The notes under the pieces: model-generated
Told to the model about the DNA's origin: nothing
Databases searched by the model: none
The model's input: the letters and a program-made list of their open reading frames with translations, nothing else
Assembly: GCA_030447245.1 (NCBI GenBank)
Contig: JAUJPG010000005.1
Span: 70,117-134,116 of the forward strand
Source of the DNA: Chloroflexota bacterium
GTDB lineage: Bacteria > Chloroflexota > UBA6077 > JACCZL01
DNA length: 64,000 bases
Direction of reading: 5' to 3'
Program-made: the position numbers and the translations under genes
Part shown: positions 19,985 through 29,256 of the stretch, piece after piece
Numbering within the stretch: the first letter of the stretch is position 1
How the letters are laid out: every line of letters begins with the position of its first letter

Positions 19985-21802
19985 TTACTGGCGGGACTCA
20001 GGGTCGTCGTCCACCAGACCATCGGGCGCTCCGTTCTCTTCGGGGCGAGTTGGTGACTGAAGCTCCGCGGGGGTATCGAGGAATCTAAGCGGCCCGCCGA
20101 ACAATCGCACGGCGGCACGCACAACGGGGTCCTCCATGGCCGTCTCATCGCCGCTTCGCCCGGCTGCCGGCGCCGCTGCATCGGCCTCATCGAACATCCG
20201 AACGCTGACGGGCCGTTTCAGAATCCTGCCCAGCTCGCGCTCCAGCGTCATTCGGCGCTCTCGCCCCTCCACGAAGGCGCGGAGGCTCGGGTCCAGTCTG
20301 AGCAGCAAGGTCTGCCCGTCAACGCCGAGCAGAGCACACTGGTAGAACCAGGATCGGTCCAGGCGGGCGGCCGCGATCTCCGCCTGGATCCGGGGCCATC
20401 GGTCGCGCAGGTCTGCCGCGTCGAGCGGCGAGTCGGCCGGCGTACTCTGGCACGCCGTGGGGGGCTCGGCCAGGGCATTCTTCTCCACGTCGCTGCGATT
20501 CGGCCTGGTTCTCGTACCCTCCGCCCCGCGTGGCGGCGGGAAGGTGGCCCTCCCGCTCGCGGGCGTTTCTGCCATCGACGCGGGCGCGTCTTGCTGTTGA
20601 GCGCCGTCCACCTCCTGACCAGTCCCGCTTGTAGGCCTCGGCTCGGCGGTTCTGGGCTCGGCTGCCGCCGGGATGGCAACGAAGCGCGGTGACGGCACAG
20701 GCCCTGCGTCTGGCGGGTCCTGGCCGGCCAAAAGGATGAGCTCGACCTGGATCATCAGCTGTCCTGGGTCGCGGAAGCGGGCCATTGCGTCACCAAAGCC
20801 GCCGACGAGCGCGCGCAGCCGTCCCGCCTCCCAGGCGGTCACGCGCTCTTCAAGCCAGGCGATCTCCTCGGTCGGAAAATCGACCAGGAGCGCGCTCCTG
20901 GCGCCATAGCGCAGCAGGAGTAGCGCCCGCAGATACGCGAGCGCATCTGAGACGTAGACTCGCAGGTCGGTTCCCCGTTCCACGGCGGCGCTCAGCTCTT
21001 CGACGGCTTCGCCAGGGCGGTCATCTTCGAGCGCGAGCAGGAATGGACGGATCGTCTCGAGCCCGGCCAGGCCAAGCACCTCGCGCGCCTCGGCGGCGTC
21101 GATCCGATCGCTGGAGAAGGCGCGAAGCTGGTCAAGCAGCCCGATCGCGTCGCGCATCCCACCTCGGGCCGCGCGCGCCAGCCAGGCCAGGACGGTCGGC
21201 TCAACATCGATCCGTTCCTGACGAGCGATCGCCGCCAGACGGTCACGGATGTCGACCGCTGAGATGCGGTGGAAGTCGAACCTCTGGCAGCGCGACAGGA
21301 CGGTTGCGGGAACTTTGTGCGCCTCGGTTGTGGCGAGGACCAGGATGGCGTGGGGCGGCGGCTCTTCGAGCGTCTTGAGCAACGCGTCCCACGCCGGCTG
21401 AGTGAGCTGGTGAGCCTCGTCCAGGATGTACACACGGTAGCGCGCCTCTCCGGGCGCGTAGTTGATCTTGTCGCGAAGATCCCGGACGTCGTCTATGCCA
21501 CGGTTGGACGCGGCGTCCATCTCGATCAGGTCGAGGGCGCTGCCCTCATTCGCCGACACGCAGATCGCGCACCGCTCATCGGGCGCACCGTCTCGCGGGT
21601 CGAGGCAGTTGACCGCCTTGAACAGCAGTCGCGCCATCGTCGTCTTCCCGGTGCCGCGCGGGCCAGCGAACAGGTACGCGTGGGCCAGCGTGCCCTGCAA
21701 AACCGCGTTGCGAATCGTCTGGACGACGTGCTGTTGGCCGACGACGTCCGCAAACGTCCGCGGCCTCCAGGCGAGGTAAAGCGCGCGGTCGGCTTGGGCC
21801 AC
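19985..21802 (-). CDS. dnaX: DNA polymerase III subunits gamma/tau
   Basis: YLAWRPRTFADVVGQQHVVQTI, GPRGTGKTTMAR, ILDEAHQLT. Confidence 0.96.
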   Translation of the reverse strand: MAQADRALYLAWRPRTFADVVGQQHVVQTIRNAVLQGTLAHAYLFAGPRGTGKTTMARLLFKAVNCLDPRDGAPDERCAICVSANEGSALDLIEMDAASNRGIDDVRDLRDKINYAPGEARYRVYILDEAHQLTQPAWDALLKTLEEPPPHAILVLATTEAHKVPATVLSRCQRFDFHRISAVDIRDRLAAIARQERIDVEPTVLAWLARAARGGMRDAIGLLDQLRAFSSDRIDAAEAREVLGLAGLETIRPFLLALEDDRPGEAVEELSAAVERGTDLRVYVSDALAYLRALLLLRYGARSALLVDFPTEEIAWLEERVTAWEAGRLRALVGGFGDAMARFRDPGQLMIQVELILLAGQDPPDAGPVPSPRFVAIPAAAEPRTAEPRPTSGTGQEVDGAQQQDAPASMAETPASGRATFPPPRGAEGTRTRPNRSDVEKNALAEPPTACQSTPADSPLDAADLRDRWPRIQAEIAAARLDRSWFYQCALLGVDGQTLLLRLDPSLRAFVEGRERRMTLERELGRILKRPVSVRMFDEADAAAPAAGRSGDETAMEDPVVRAAVRLFGGPLRFLDTPAELQSPTRPEENGAPDGLVDDDPESRQ

Positions 21803-21829
21803 GACGCTAGTATACGGCGAGAAGCCGCC

Positions 21830-22654
21830 TCATTCCCTGGCTCCCTCTTCCACCGGCAGGGCCGGAGTCTGAGGTGCGGACGGGTGGGATTCACCGGCCT
21901 CACTTCGGAGCCGGGCGATCAGATCCGGCGAGCGCAGCCGACGCTCGGTGTGCCGCTCGGCCAGGTCTCGCAGGACGCGGTCCACTTCGCGGGCGACCGG
22001 TTCGGCAAGGCGTAAGCGGACGGTTCCTGGCGGACCGCTCCGCTGCAGGTGGCGCAGCACCTTGAGGACGTCCGAGGCGATTGGGCGGGCACTTGCCTCG
22101 CCGGGACCGCAGCGCGGACAGAGCGCCCCACCGAGCATTGCGCTAAACGCGTTCAAGCCAGGCCGGAGCTCTTCGCGGCAAAGCAGGCAGACCGCAAGTG
22201 ACGGGCGAAATCCGACGATCCCGAGTAACGCCAGGGAGTAATGGTCGACTACCAACCGCGGATCCAGCGCAACTTCCAAGGCGCTGAACGTCTGCAGGAG
22301 CAGGTCGAACATCTCCGGCTGCTCGGCCTGATCCTCGGTCAGCACGTCCGCCAACTCGGCCACCAGGTACGCGTGCGACGTGCGGGTCAGATCCTCCCGG
22401 AGGGCTCGAAACGGGTTCCGAGCCTCGGCCTGGGTGATCACGTCCAGGTCGCGTCCGTTGGCCACCTGGAGCTCGGCGTGGGTAAATAGCTCCAGGTGAC
22501 CTGCAAGACGGCTCGTCGTCCGGCGGCTTCCCTTAGCGATCGCCCTGAGCTTGCCCCGCTCGCGCGAGAACAGAACCAGAATTCGGTCGGCCTCGCCGAA
22601 GTCATGGCGCCGCAGGACGACAGCCTCGCAGCGGTAGGAGCGGGGTCTAGGCAT
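21830..22654 (-). CDS. recO: DNA repair protein RecO
   Basis: CEAVVLRRHDFGEADRILVLFSRERGKLRAIAKGSRR. Confidence 0.92.
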   Translation of the reverse strand: MPRPRSYRCEAVVLRRHDFGEADRILVLFSRERGKLRAIAKGSRRTTSRLAGHLELFTHAELQVANGRDLDVITQAEARNPFRALREDLTRTSHAYLVAELADVLTEDQAEQPEMFDLLLQTFSALEVALDPRLVVDHYSLALLGIVGFRPSLAVCLLCREELRPGLNAFSAMLGGALCPRCGPGEASARPIASDVLKVLRHLQRSGPPGTVRLRLAEPVAREVDRVLRDLAERHTERRLRSPDLIARLRSEAGESHPSAPQTPALPVEEGARE

Positions 22655-22660
22655 CGCGGA

Positions 22661-23407
22661 TCACTCGCGCGGACGTCTGGCGTCCGAGCGGTTCGATTGG
22701 CCCAACTTCGGCCTGTGGCGAGGCCGTCTCGTGCCACTGGCGGTCTTCGCACCGGGTGTGCGGGCACCGTGGCCCGAGCCCGGTGACTCGTCGTCCGTCA
22801 CCTCCGGGTCTTCCATGCCCGGCAACAACTCGATCGTCATGACCCCGCGCTCCGGCGCAATCGCCTTGACCACCGACTTGATCGCCGGTATCAGCAGCTC
22901 GCCGCGGCCTGTCTGGACGACGTAGACGTCGTTCGCACCGGTCTCCAGGATGTCCTTCACGGTGCCGAGCTCCCGTCCGTCAACCGTCTGAGCACGAAGT
23001 CCGATGATCTGGTGCCAATAGTAGCGACCGCGCGGCAGCCTCCATGCCTCGGGCTCGGGCACCTGAATCAGCGCGCCGCGTAGCGCGGTGGCTGCGTCGC
23101 GATTGGCAATGCCTTCGACCTGCAGGAGGAGCTGAGCTCCCTGAGCGCGCGGCACGATCCGCGCCGAGATCACCGTTCGTGGGACCGGGGGCTCTCCGGC
23201 GGTCGTCTTGCCACTCGGGCTGAAGTAGAGCGTCCGAGTCTTGCGAAACCGCTGGGGGAATTCGCTCACGATCTCGCAGACGAGCTCGCCGCGGGTCCCA
23301 TGCGCCCGGACGACCCGCGCGACTGCGAGAAAGAGCGGGCGGGCGACCTGAGGCCGCGGCGCGTGCGCTTCTCCCGAGTAGGAAGCGAGATCCGGCTCCT
23401 CAGTCAC
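22661..23407 (-). CDS. rimM: Ribosome maturation factor RimM
   Basis: VARVVRAHGTRGELVCEIVSEFPQRF, YYWHQIIGL, ELLIPAIKSVV. Confidence 0.92.
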   Translation of the reverse strand: MTEEPDLASYSGEAHAPRPQVARPLFLAVARVVRAHGTRGELVCEIVSEFPQRFRKTRTLYFSPSGKTTAGEPPVPRTVISARIVPRAQGAQLLLQVEGIANRDAATALRGALIQVPEPEAWRLPRGRYYWHQIIGLRAQTVDGRELGTVKDILETGANDVYVVQTGRGELLIPAIKSVVKAIAPERGVMTIELLPGMEDPEVTDDESPGSGHGARTPGAKTASGTRRPRHRPKLGQSNRSDARRPRE

Positions 23408-23445
23408 CCTTCGCCCCCGCGAAGTACATCCGGGCGCGCCGCTCC

Positions 23446-23673
23446 CTAGAGGACGTCGACGTCGACCCGTTCGCCGTGGCGCGTGGCCGCGGCCTTCACG
23501 ACGGTTCTGATCGCGCGGATGACTTTGCCCTGGCGACCGATGATCTTGCCGACGTCCTCTTCCGCGACGGTCAATTCGTAGACCGTCGTCCGACCGCCAT
23601 CGGCCTCCTCCACCAGGACCGCATCTGGCTGGTTGACCAGCGCCTTGGTGAGATACTCAACCAACTCGCGCAT
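23446..23673 (-). CDS. khpA: KH-domain RNA-binding protein
   Basis: ELTVAEEDVGKIIGRQGKVIRAIRTVVKAAA. Confidence 0.93.
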   Translation of the reverse strand: MRELVEYLTKALVNQPDAVLVEEADGGRTTVYELTVAEEDVGKIIGRQGKVIRAIRTVVKAAATRHGERVDVDVL

Positions 23674-23697
23674 ATCGTGAGTTTCCGCCCTGAACGC

Positions 23698-24129
23698 CTA
23701 GGCGGATGCCGGCTCGGCCTCGGTGGTTGCACCGGCCTCGCCAGCCCCAAGGGCGCCGCCTTCGGTCGCGTCGGTCTCTTGCGTGACCGGCGCAGCCTCT
23801 TCTGCGTCAGGCAATGGCGCGGCCCCTGCCGCCGGAGCCGTGCTCGGTGCGGGTTCGGCCGATCGGGCGGGCGGTGGTACTGGTCTGGCCTCGATGATCC
23901 CCTCGCGGGCGAGCAGTCGCGCGACGCGCTCGGTTGGCTGGGCACCGTGGCCGATCCACCGCTGGGCCTTGTCGCCGTCGATGCGGACCGTGGCCGGTTC
24001 AGTCAGTGGGTCGTAGAACCCAATAATCTCGATGTACTTCCCGTCGCGCGGGGCAGTGTGCTCCGTCACGACGACACGATAGTTGGGCCGCTTGCGGGCG
24101 CCGGTGCGGCGCAGCCGAATCTTCAGCAC
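23698..24129 (-). CDS. rpsP: 30S ribosomal protein S16 with long Ala/Pro/Glu-rich C-terminal extension
   Basis: VLKIRLRRTGARKRPNYRVVV, YIEIIGFYDPL; GTG start at 24129. Confidence 0.93.
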   Translation of the reverse strand: MLKIRLRRTGARKRPNYRVVVTEHTAPRDGKYIEIIGFYDPLTEPATVRIDGDKAQRWIGHGAQPTERVARLLAREGIIEARPVPPPARSAEPAPSTAPAAGAAPLPDAEEAAPVTQETDATEGGALGAGEAGATTEAEPASA

Positions 24130-24193
24130 AGAATCCTCGCTTGTTCCTCGCCGCATGAATATGAGCGCACAGACCGTCTGGTGTTCGCCCCGA

Positions 24194-24223
24194 ACGATAC
24201 TCGCTCCAGGAGAGAAACGTCAA
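24194..24223 (-). promoter_or_regulatory. Predicted promoter of rpsP operon
   Basis: Minus strand TTGACG-N18-TATCGT. Confidence 0.55.
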
Positions 24224-24644
24224 CTTGGCGGGGACGAAGCACGCGGCCGGCAGGCGCGCTATGTCGGCCGATACCGCTCCCGTTCGGGGAGCACGGGAAC
24301 CTCACGGGCGCGCCGGGCATGCTCGGCTAATGGGTGCCAGTCGTCTTTTTCCACTTCGCATACACTACGATCATCCCCGGGTCGTCCTGACCGGCTTGTT
24401 CTGCAGGGGCTATCGCCGCTCCCCTCTTGGTGCGCTCGCCCCACTGGCTGTGTGCCAATGTCTCGCCGCTGACCCAGGCCTCCACCGGCCCCGCGTGCTG
24501 GCGCGGCTGCGCCCCGGAACTCGATGGCGCGACCGCCCGCGAGGATTTCCTGCGCCGTCATGCACGCGGCGGCGATACTCTGGCTGCGCCTCCGAGATTC
24601 GGCCGGCCGGCTCGACACGGTAAGCCCAACCGGAACATGGAACA

Positions 24645-25655
24645 TTGTCTCGACCCACGACGAACCTGCTGCTGCTGACGCTGGTGCTGGCTCTGGCGCT
24701 GAGCGGCCTGGCCGGTTGGATACTGCCCGAACCGGCCGCGCTCGGCTGGTACGAGTTGCACCGCGCCAGCGGGACGGCGCTTCTCGTGGTGTTGGTCTGG
24801 AAGTACGGGATCGCGCGGCAGTCGCTGCTACGGCGGCTCGGCGCCCGGCCCCCAGACCGCTCAGTCATTGCCGGCCTGCTCGCCGCCGTGGCCCTCGCCG
24901 GGAGCATCGGATTCGGCCTTGCCTGGACACTCCAGCTAGCATCGTTCGAGGCGCTCTGGGGGTATTCACCCCTCAACATCCACGTCCAGCTCGGTCTTGT
25001 GCTAGTTCTCCTGTTGGGCTGGCACGTGTTGCGGCGCCGGGAGCACAACCCAGACAGACGGGACCTGTGGGGTCGGCGTAACGCCCTCCGGCTGATCGGG
25101 CTCGGGGCAGCGACGGCGCTGTCCTGGCGCGGACTCGAGTCGGCGGCAGGCGCGCTCGCCCCGGCGGGCTCGCGGCGCCCGAGCGGGTCCAAACACGCCG
25201 GATCGTTCACCGCGAACGACTATCCCGTGACCATTTGGACGCTCGACCGCGTGCCAGAACTCGATGCCGCGACCTGGCAGCTCAGCGTCAGTGGCAAGGT
25301 GGCCACGCCTGCCCTGTTGTCCTACGCCCAACTCGCGCACCTGCCACGTCAGGAGGCGTCGGTCGTGCTGGATTGCACCGGCGGGTGGTGGAGCGAGCAG
25401 ATTTGGAGCGGCGTCTCGGTCGGCGATCTGCTCGCCGCTGGCGGGGCTGACCCCTCGGCGCGCACGGTCGACGTCGTCTCGGTGACTGGCCACCGCTGGA
25501 CCTTCCCACTGAACGAGCTGCGCGGCGCGATCCTGGCGACCCACGTCGGCGGCGAGCCACTCTCTCCGGGGCACGGCTACCCCGTTCGGCTGGTCGCCCC
25601 TAATCGCCGTGGCTTCCAGTGGATCAAGTGGGTCGCCAGGATCGAGGTCGCCTGA
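24645..25655 (+). CDS. Membrane-anchored molybdopterin-dependent oxidoreductase (cytochrome b-like TM region + sulfite-oxidase fold)
   Basis: Multiple TM segments, then VVLDCTGGWWSEQIWSGVSVGDLL and GYPVRLVAPNRRGFQWIKWVARIEV; 5' end uncertain. Confidence 0.75.
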   Translation: MSRPTTNLLLLTLVLALALSGLAGWILPEPAALGWYELHRASGTALLVVLVWKYGIARQSLLRRLGARPPDRSVIAGLLAAVALAGSIGFGLAWTLQLASFEALWGYSPLNIHVQLGLVLVLLLGWHVLRRREHNPDRRDLWGRRNALRLIGLGAATALSWRGLESAAGALAPAGSRRPSGSKHAGSFTANDYPVTIWTLDRVPELDAATWQLSVSGKVATPALLSYAQLAHLPRQEASVVLDCTGGWWSEQIWSGVSVGDLLAAGGADPSARTVDVVSVTGHRWTFPLNELRGAILATHVGGEPLSPGHGYPVRLVAPNRRGFQWIKWVARIEVA

Positions 25656-25679
25656 ACACCATCAGTCGCCATTCAGGCG
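25649..25679. terminator. Inverted repeat spanning the stop region of two convergent genes
   Basis: CGCCTGAA (25649-25656) and TTCAGGCG (25672-25679). Confidence 0.45.
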
Positions 25680-27377
25680 GAGGTCGCGCACGGCGAGTGG
25701 CACGGCGTCGCGCGACGCGAGCGACGGCCCGAGCAGGAACGTGCTGCCGTTATCGAAGCGAAGCATGTCCACACGACTGAGATCGAGGACGAAAATCGAA
25801 CGGTAGCCAGTCGCGATCGTCTCGACAAGCGCCTCCTGCTGCACGAGCGAGCGGGCAAGCTGGGGGTCCAGGATGATCGCCCAGCGGGCACCGAACGGTC
25901 GCGGGAGCGTCCGGCGTGCACGAGTCAGTCCCTCGACCGAGTAGTCAGTCGTTCCGTCGTACGCGGTGAACAGCCATCCGAAGCGGTCGCGGCGGTCGCG
26001 CCCGAGGCCGTAGACCCGGTACTTCGGCAGGTAATAGCCAGCGTGGCGGAAGCTTCCCCAGGGGCTCGCCTCAGCCAGCACGATCGCGTCGACCGGACCG
26101 AAACCCGCGACAAACGGCGGGATCTCGCTCCAGAAGCGGTCGTTGTCGCGGACGTCGACCATCGCCGCCGCGATCGGGTCGGCCAGCAAGGCGTGCGCCG
26201 TGGCGGGCGCGTGGAGGACGGTGGCGACGTTCGCACCGGTCAGAACGGCGACCAGACAGGCTGTGACAACGCCATGGGTCAACCAGCGTGGGCCGGTCAG
26301 GCGCTGGCTCAGACCCTGCCCGAGCGCCTCGACGTAGACCGCCAACACTAGACAGAGGGCCGGCAGGACCAGCAGTAAGTAGCCGACCTGGCCAATGTGG
26401 CCGAAGACGAAAACTGCCATGGCTGGGCCGGCCCACAGCCCGAGCATCGCCCACTGGCCGCGACCCAGCCGCCGTCCGGCCGGGCTGCGCCGCGCCAGGC
26501 TGAACGCGAATACGAGCACGCTCAGGTTCAGTCCAACCAACAGGCCGATGCCGACCTGAGCCAGGTTGCCGAGCACGGCCCCGAGTCCGCCGTAGACGAC
26601 GGAGGTCCGCTCGCCGACGAACAGAAACAGCTCCAGGGCCGTCCGCGCATACTGGATTGGCCCCCCGGAGAGGTACACTAGCGGCGCCACCCAGAGCAGG
26701 CAGGTCCCGCCGAGCGCGAGCAGCCCATGGACGAGCGGCCGGCGCCCAACCCGAAGCGCGGCGAACAGCCACAGGGGCAGCAGCAGCAGCAGCGTCGACT
26801 GGCGCACGCCGCCGGCCAGCCCGAGGACGAACGCCGACCAGAGGACCGCGCCGGCGCTCCCGGTCTTGATCGCCCGCCAGCACAACCAGGCGACGAGTAG
26901 CAGGAAGAACGCCTCGACGGCGTACGTCAGGGCGACCACGCTGTAGTACCAGAGCAGCGGCGAACCGGCGAACAGCGCCGCGGCGACGAGCGCGGTGGCC
27001 GTACCTACCATCTCGCGACCGAGCAAGTACAACAAGGCGACCGCCAGGCTGCCGGCCACCAGGCTGGTGACGACGAAGGCGGAGTTCGCGTCGCCAGTCA
27101 GCCAGGCGAGAAGTCGTCCCCAGCCGACGTACAGGATGTAGCCCGGAGGATGCGGTTGATGACGCTCCAGGTCGAACGATCGAGTCGCCAGGGCAAACTG
27201 CACGGCATCCCAGTTGACCAGCGCGCTGGAGGCGAATGGGATCCGGAGCAGCAGTGAGAGGCCAAACAGCCCGATCGCCGGTAGGGCCGCACCGGCCGCA
27301 GGATGAGCCGCGACCCAGGTCCGGAATCGTCGCGAGTGCCCGCGAACGGGTTCCAGACGTCCGCCAAGCCCTATCAT
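25662..27377 (-). CDS. Polytopic membrane glycosyltransferase (GT39/PMT/ArnT-like)
   Basis: LVNWDAVQFALA...HQPHPPGYILYV pattern, many TM helices; start taken at MIGLGGRLEP. Confidence 0.65.
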   Translation of the reverse strand: MIGLGGRLEPVRGHSRRFRTWVAAHPAAGAALPAIGLFGLSLLLRIPFASSALVNWDAVQFALATRSFDLERHQPHPPGYILYVGWGRLLAWLTGDANSAFVVTSLVAGSLAVALLYLLGREMVGTATALVAAALFAGSPLLWYYSVVALTYAVEAFFLLLVAWLCWRAIKTGSAGAVLWSAFVLGLAGGVRQSTLLLLLPLWLFAALRVGRRPLVHGLLALGGTCLLWVAPLVYLSGGPIQYARTALELFLFVGERTSVVYGGLGAVLGNLAQVGIGLLVGLNLSVLVFAFSLARRSPAGRRLGRGQWAMLGLWAGPAMAVFVFGHIGQVGYLLLVLPALCLVLAVYVEALGQGLSQRLTGPRWLTHGVVTACLVAVLTGANVATVLHAPATAHALLADPIAAAMVDVRDNDRFWSEIPPFVAGFGPVDAIVLAEASPWGSFRHAGYYLPKYRVYGLGRDRRDRFGWLFTAYDGTTDYSVEGLTRARRTLPRPFGARWAIILDPQLARSLVQQEALVETIATGYRSIFVLDLSRVDMLRFDNGSTFLLGPSLASRDAVPLAVRDLRLNGD

Positions 27378-27412
27378 CGACGCAGGCACCGGCGTGGAGG
27401 AGTGGATTGCCC

Positions 27413-28354
27413 GTGAGCAGCGGTTCGGCCTCGCATGAACGTTCGGCGCCCCATCTCGCCTCACGGACCCAGCCGGAGGCGGCGTTGCTGGTGGCCGTCG
27501 TTCAGTCGCTCCGCCCGAAGCAGTGGAGCAAAAACCTCCTGGTCTTTGTCGGCCTGACGTTCACCTACAACCTGCGCAACGAGTCCATGCTCGCCGCGGC
27601 GGTTGGTGCCTTCATCGTCTTCTGCGCGCTGTCCAGCGCCGGCTATCTGTGGAACGATCTCCGAGATCGGCCCGCCGACCGCCTCCACCCGGCCAAGAAG
27701 CAGCGGCCGATCGCTTCGGGGCGATTGCCGGCCAGGATCGCCGCTGCTGTCGCCTTTGCCCTCGCCGCGGGGGCGCTTGCCGTCGCCTTCGCGCTGCGCC
27801 CGTCGTTCGGCATGGTGGCAGCCCTGTACCTGGGCCTGACGGTCTGCTACAGCCTGTGGCTCAAACATCTTGTCCTCATTGACATTTTTTCGATTTCGGC
27901 CGGCTTCGTGCTGCGCGCCGTCGGCGGAGCGGTCGTGATCGGGGTGCCGGTTTCGCCGTGGCTGTATGTCTGCACCGTGCTCGGGTCGCTCCTGCTGGCG
28001 CTAGGCAAACGGCGCCACGAGCTTGAGCTGCTCGCCGCGGAGGCGGCCGGCCACCGCCGTAACCTGGGCCAGTATACCCTGGAGCTGGTCGACCAGTTGA
28101 TCCTGATCGTCGCTTCGGCGACGCTGATGGCCTACTCGCTGTACACCTTCTCGGCGGAGAACCTGCCCCGAGATCACTCGATGATGCTGACGATCCCACT
28201 GGTCCTCTACGGCATCTTCCGCTACCTGTACCTGCTCCGCGTCAAGCGCCAGGGCGGGGCGCCCGAGGACATGCTGCTCTCCGACGCCGGCCTGCTTGGC
28301 ACCTCGGTCGCCTGGGTCCTCCTCTCGATCGCGATCCTGTACCTCCGGCATTAG
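27413..28354 (+). CDS. UbiA-family prenyltransferase, decaprenyl-phosphate phosphoribosyltransferase-like
   Basis: LRPKQWSKNLLVFVGL, NDLRDRPADRLHPAKKQRPIASG, YSLWLKHLVLIDIFSISAGFVLRAVGGA. Confidence 0.88.
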   Translation: MSSGSASHERSAPHLASRTQPEAALLVAVVQSLRPKQWSKNLLVFVGLTFTYNLRNESMLAAAVGAFIVFCALSSAGYLWNDLRDRPADRLHPAKKQRPIASGRLPARIAAAVAFALAAGALAVAFALRPSFGMVAALYLGLTVCYSLWLKHLVLIDIFSISAGFVLRAVGGAVVIGVPVSPWLYVCTVLGSLLLALGKRRHELELLAAEAAGHRRNLGQYTLELVDQLILIVASATLMAYSLYTFSAENLPRDHSMMLTIPLVLYGIFRYLYLLRVKRQGGAPEDMLLSDAGLLGTSVAWVLLSIAILYLRH

Positions 28355-28381
28355 AGCGGAACTTGCGTCCAGCTCCATGAA

Positions 28382-28427
28382 CCCTTCCCCCGCCCCCGCC
28401 CCGTGATGGAGGGGGCCCGAGGGGAGG
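28382..28427 (+). terminator. GC-rich imperfect hairpin downstream of UbiA-family gene
   Basis: CCCTTCCCCCGCCCCC...GGGGGCCCGAGGGGAGGTTT. Confidence 0.4.
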
Positions 28428-28473
28428 TTTGTACCGATCGCGCTACAGGCCCATGCTATGATCCAGAGCTCTG

Positions 28474-29169
28474 ATGCACCGTTACAGCCCGCGCGACATC
28501 CTGGTCCTAGCCGGCATCGCGCTGCTGTTCCTCTGGCAGCTTGCGCCAGGCTTACTGGGCGACCCGCGCCGGCTGCTCGTCTTCGCCGGCGCGATCATCC
28601 TGGCGATCACGGTCCACGAGTTCAGCCACGCGTTGGCCGCCCACCTGTTGGGTGATCACACGCCTGCGTCGATGGGTCGGCTGACGCTCAACCCACTCGC
28701 CCACCTCGACCCGATGGGCACGGTCCTGTTGTTCATCGCCCAGTTCGGGTGGGGCAAGCCCGTCCAATTCAACCCGTACAACCTGCGGATCAATCCGGCG
28801 GTCGGCTCGGCGGCCGTGTCGTTCGCCGGCCCGTTGTCGAACATCCTGCTGGCGATGCTGCTGACGCTGGTGGCCCGCTACACGATCACGCCCGGGCCGC
28901 TCGAGCGCGAGATTCTCAGCGCCGCGATCAGGATTAATATCGGCCTGGCCGCGTTCAATTTGCTGCCGATCCCACCGCTCGACGGCTTCGGCGTGCTCGA
29001 AGGCGTCCTCCCGCGGCAGTTTGGCCGCGTGCTGGAGCCACTGCGGGCGTATGGGCCGTTCATCCTGCTGGCCCTGGTCTTCCTCCCCAGTCTTGGCGGC
29101 CCCAACGTGATCGGCGCCTTGATGGGTCCAATCCTGGGGGCGATCACGACCTTGGTACGTGGAGTCTAG
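28474..29169 (+). CDS. Site-2 protease family (M50) membrane metalloprotease
   Basis: AITVHEFSHALAAHLLGDHTP; FNLLPIPPLDGFGVL. Confidence 0.9.
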   Translation: MHRYSPRDILVLAGIALLFLWQLAPGLLGDPRRLLVFAGAIILAITVHEFSHALAAHLLGDHTPASMGRLTLNPLAHLDPMGTVLLFIAQFGWGKPVQFNPYNLRINPAVGSAAVSFAGPLSNILLAMLLTLVARYTITPGPLEREILSAAIRINIGLAAFNLLPIPPLDGFGVLEGVLPRQFGRVLEPLRAYGPFILLALVFLPSLGGPNVIGALMGPILGAITTLVRGV

Positions 29170-29178
29170 GCGCCATGG

Positions 29179-29211
29179 ACCACCGACGACCGACGACCGA
29201 CGACCGGTGGT
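29179..29211. repeat. 3x CGACGAC tandem 7-mer between ACCACCG/CGGTGGT inverted arms
   Basis: ACCACCGACGACCGACGACCGACGACCGGTGGT read directly. Confidence 0.8.
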
Positions 29212-29256
29212 TCCTGCGCCTGCCGTCCGCTCTCGTGCGTCAGGAGGTGTAGGGCA

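Noticed and set aside
29184-29204. CGACGAC repeats as a CRISPR-like array
   Set aside because: 7-bp contiguous units with no spacers, far too short; treated as a tandem repeat in a hairpin.
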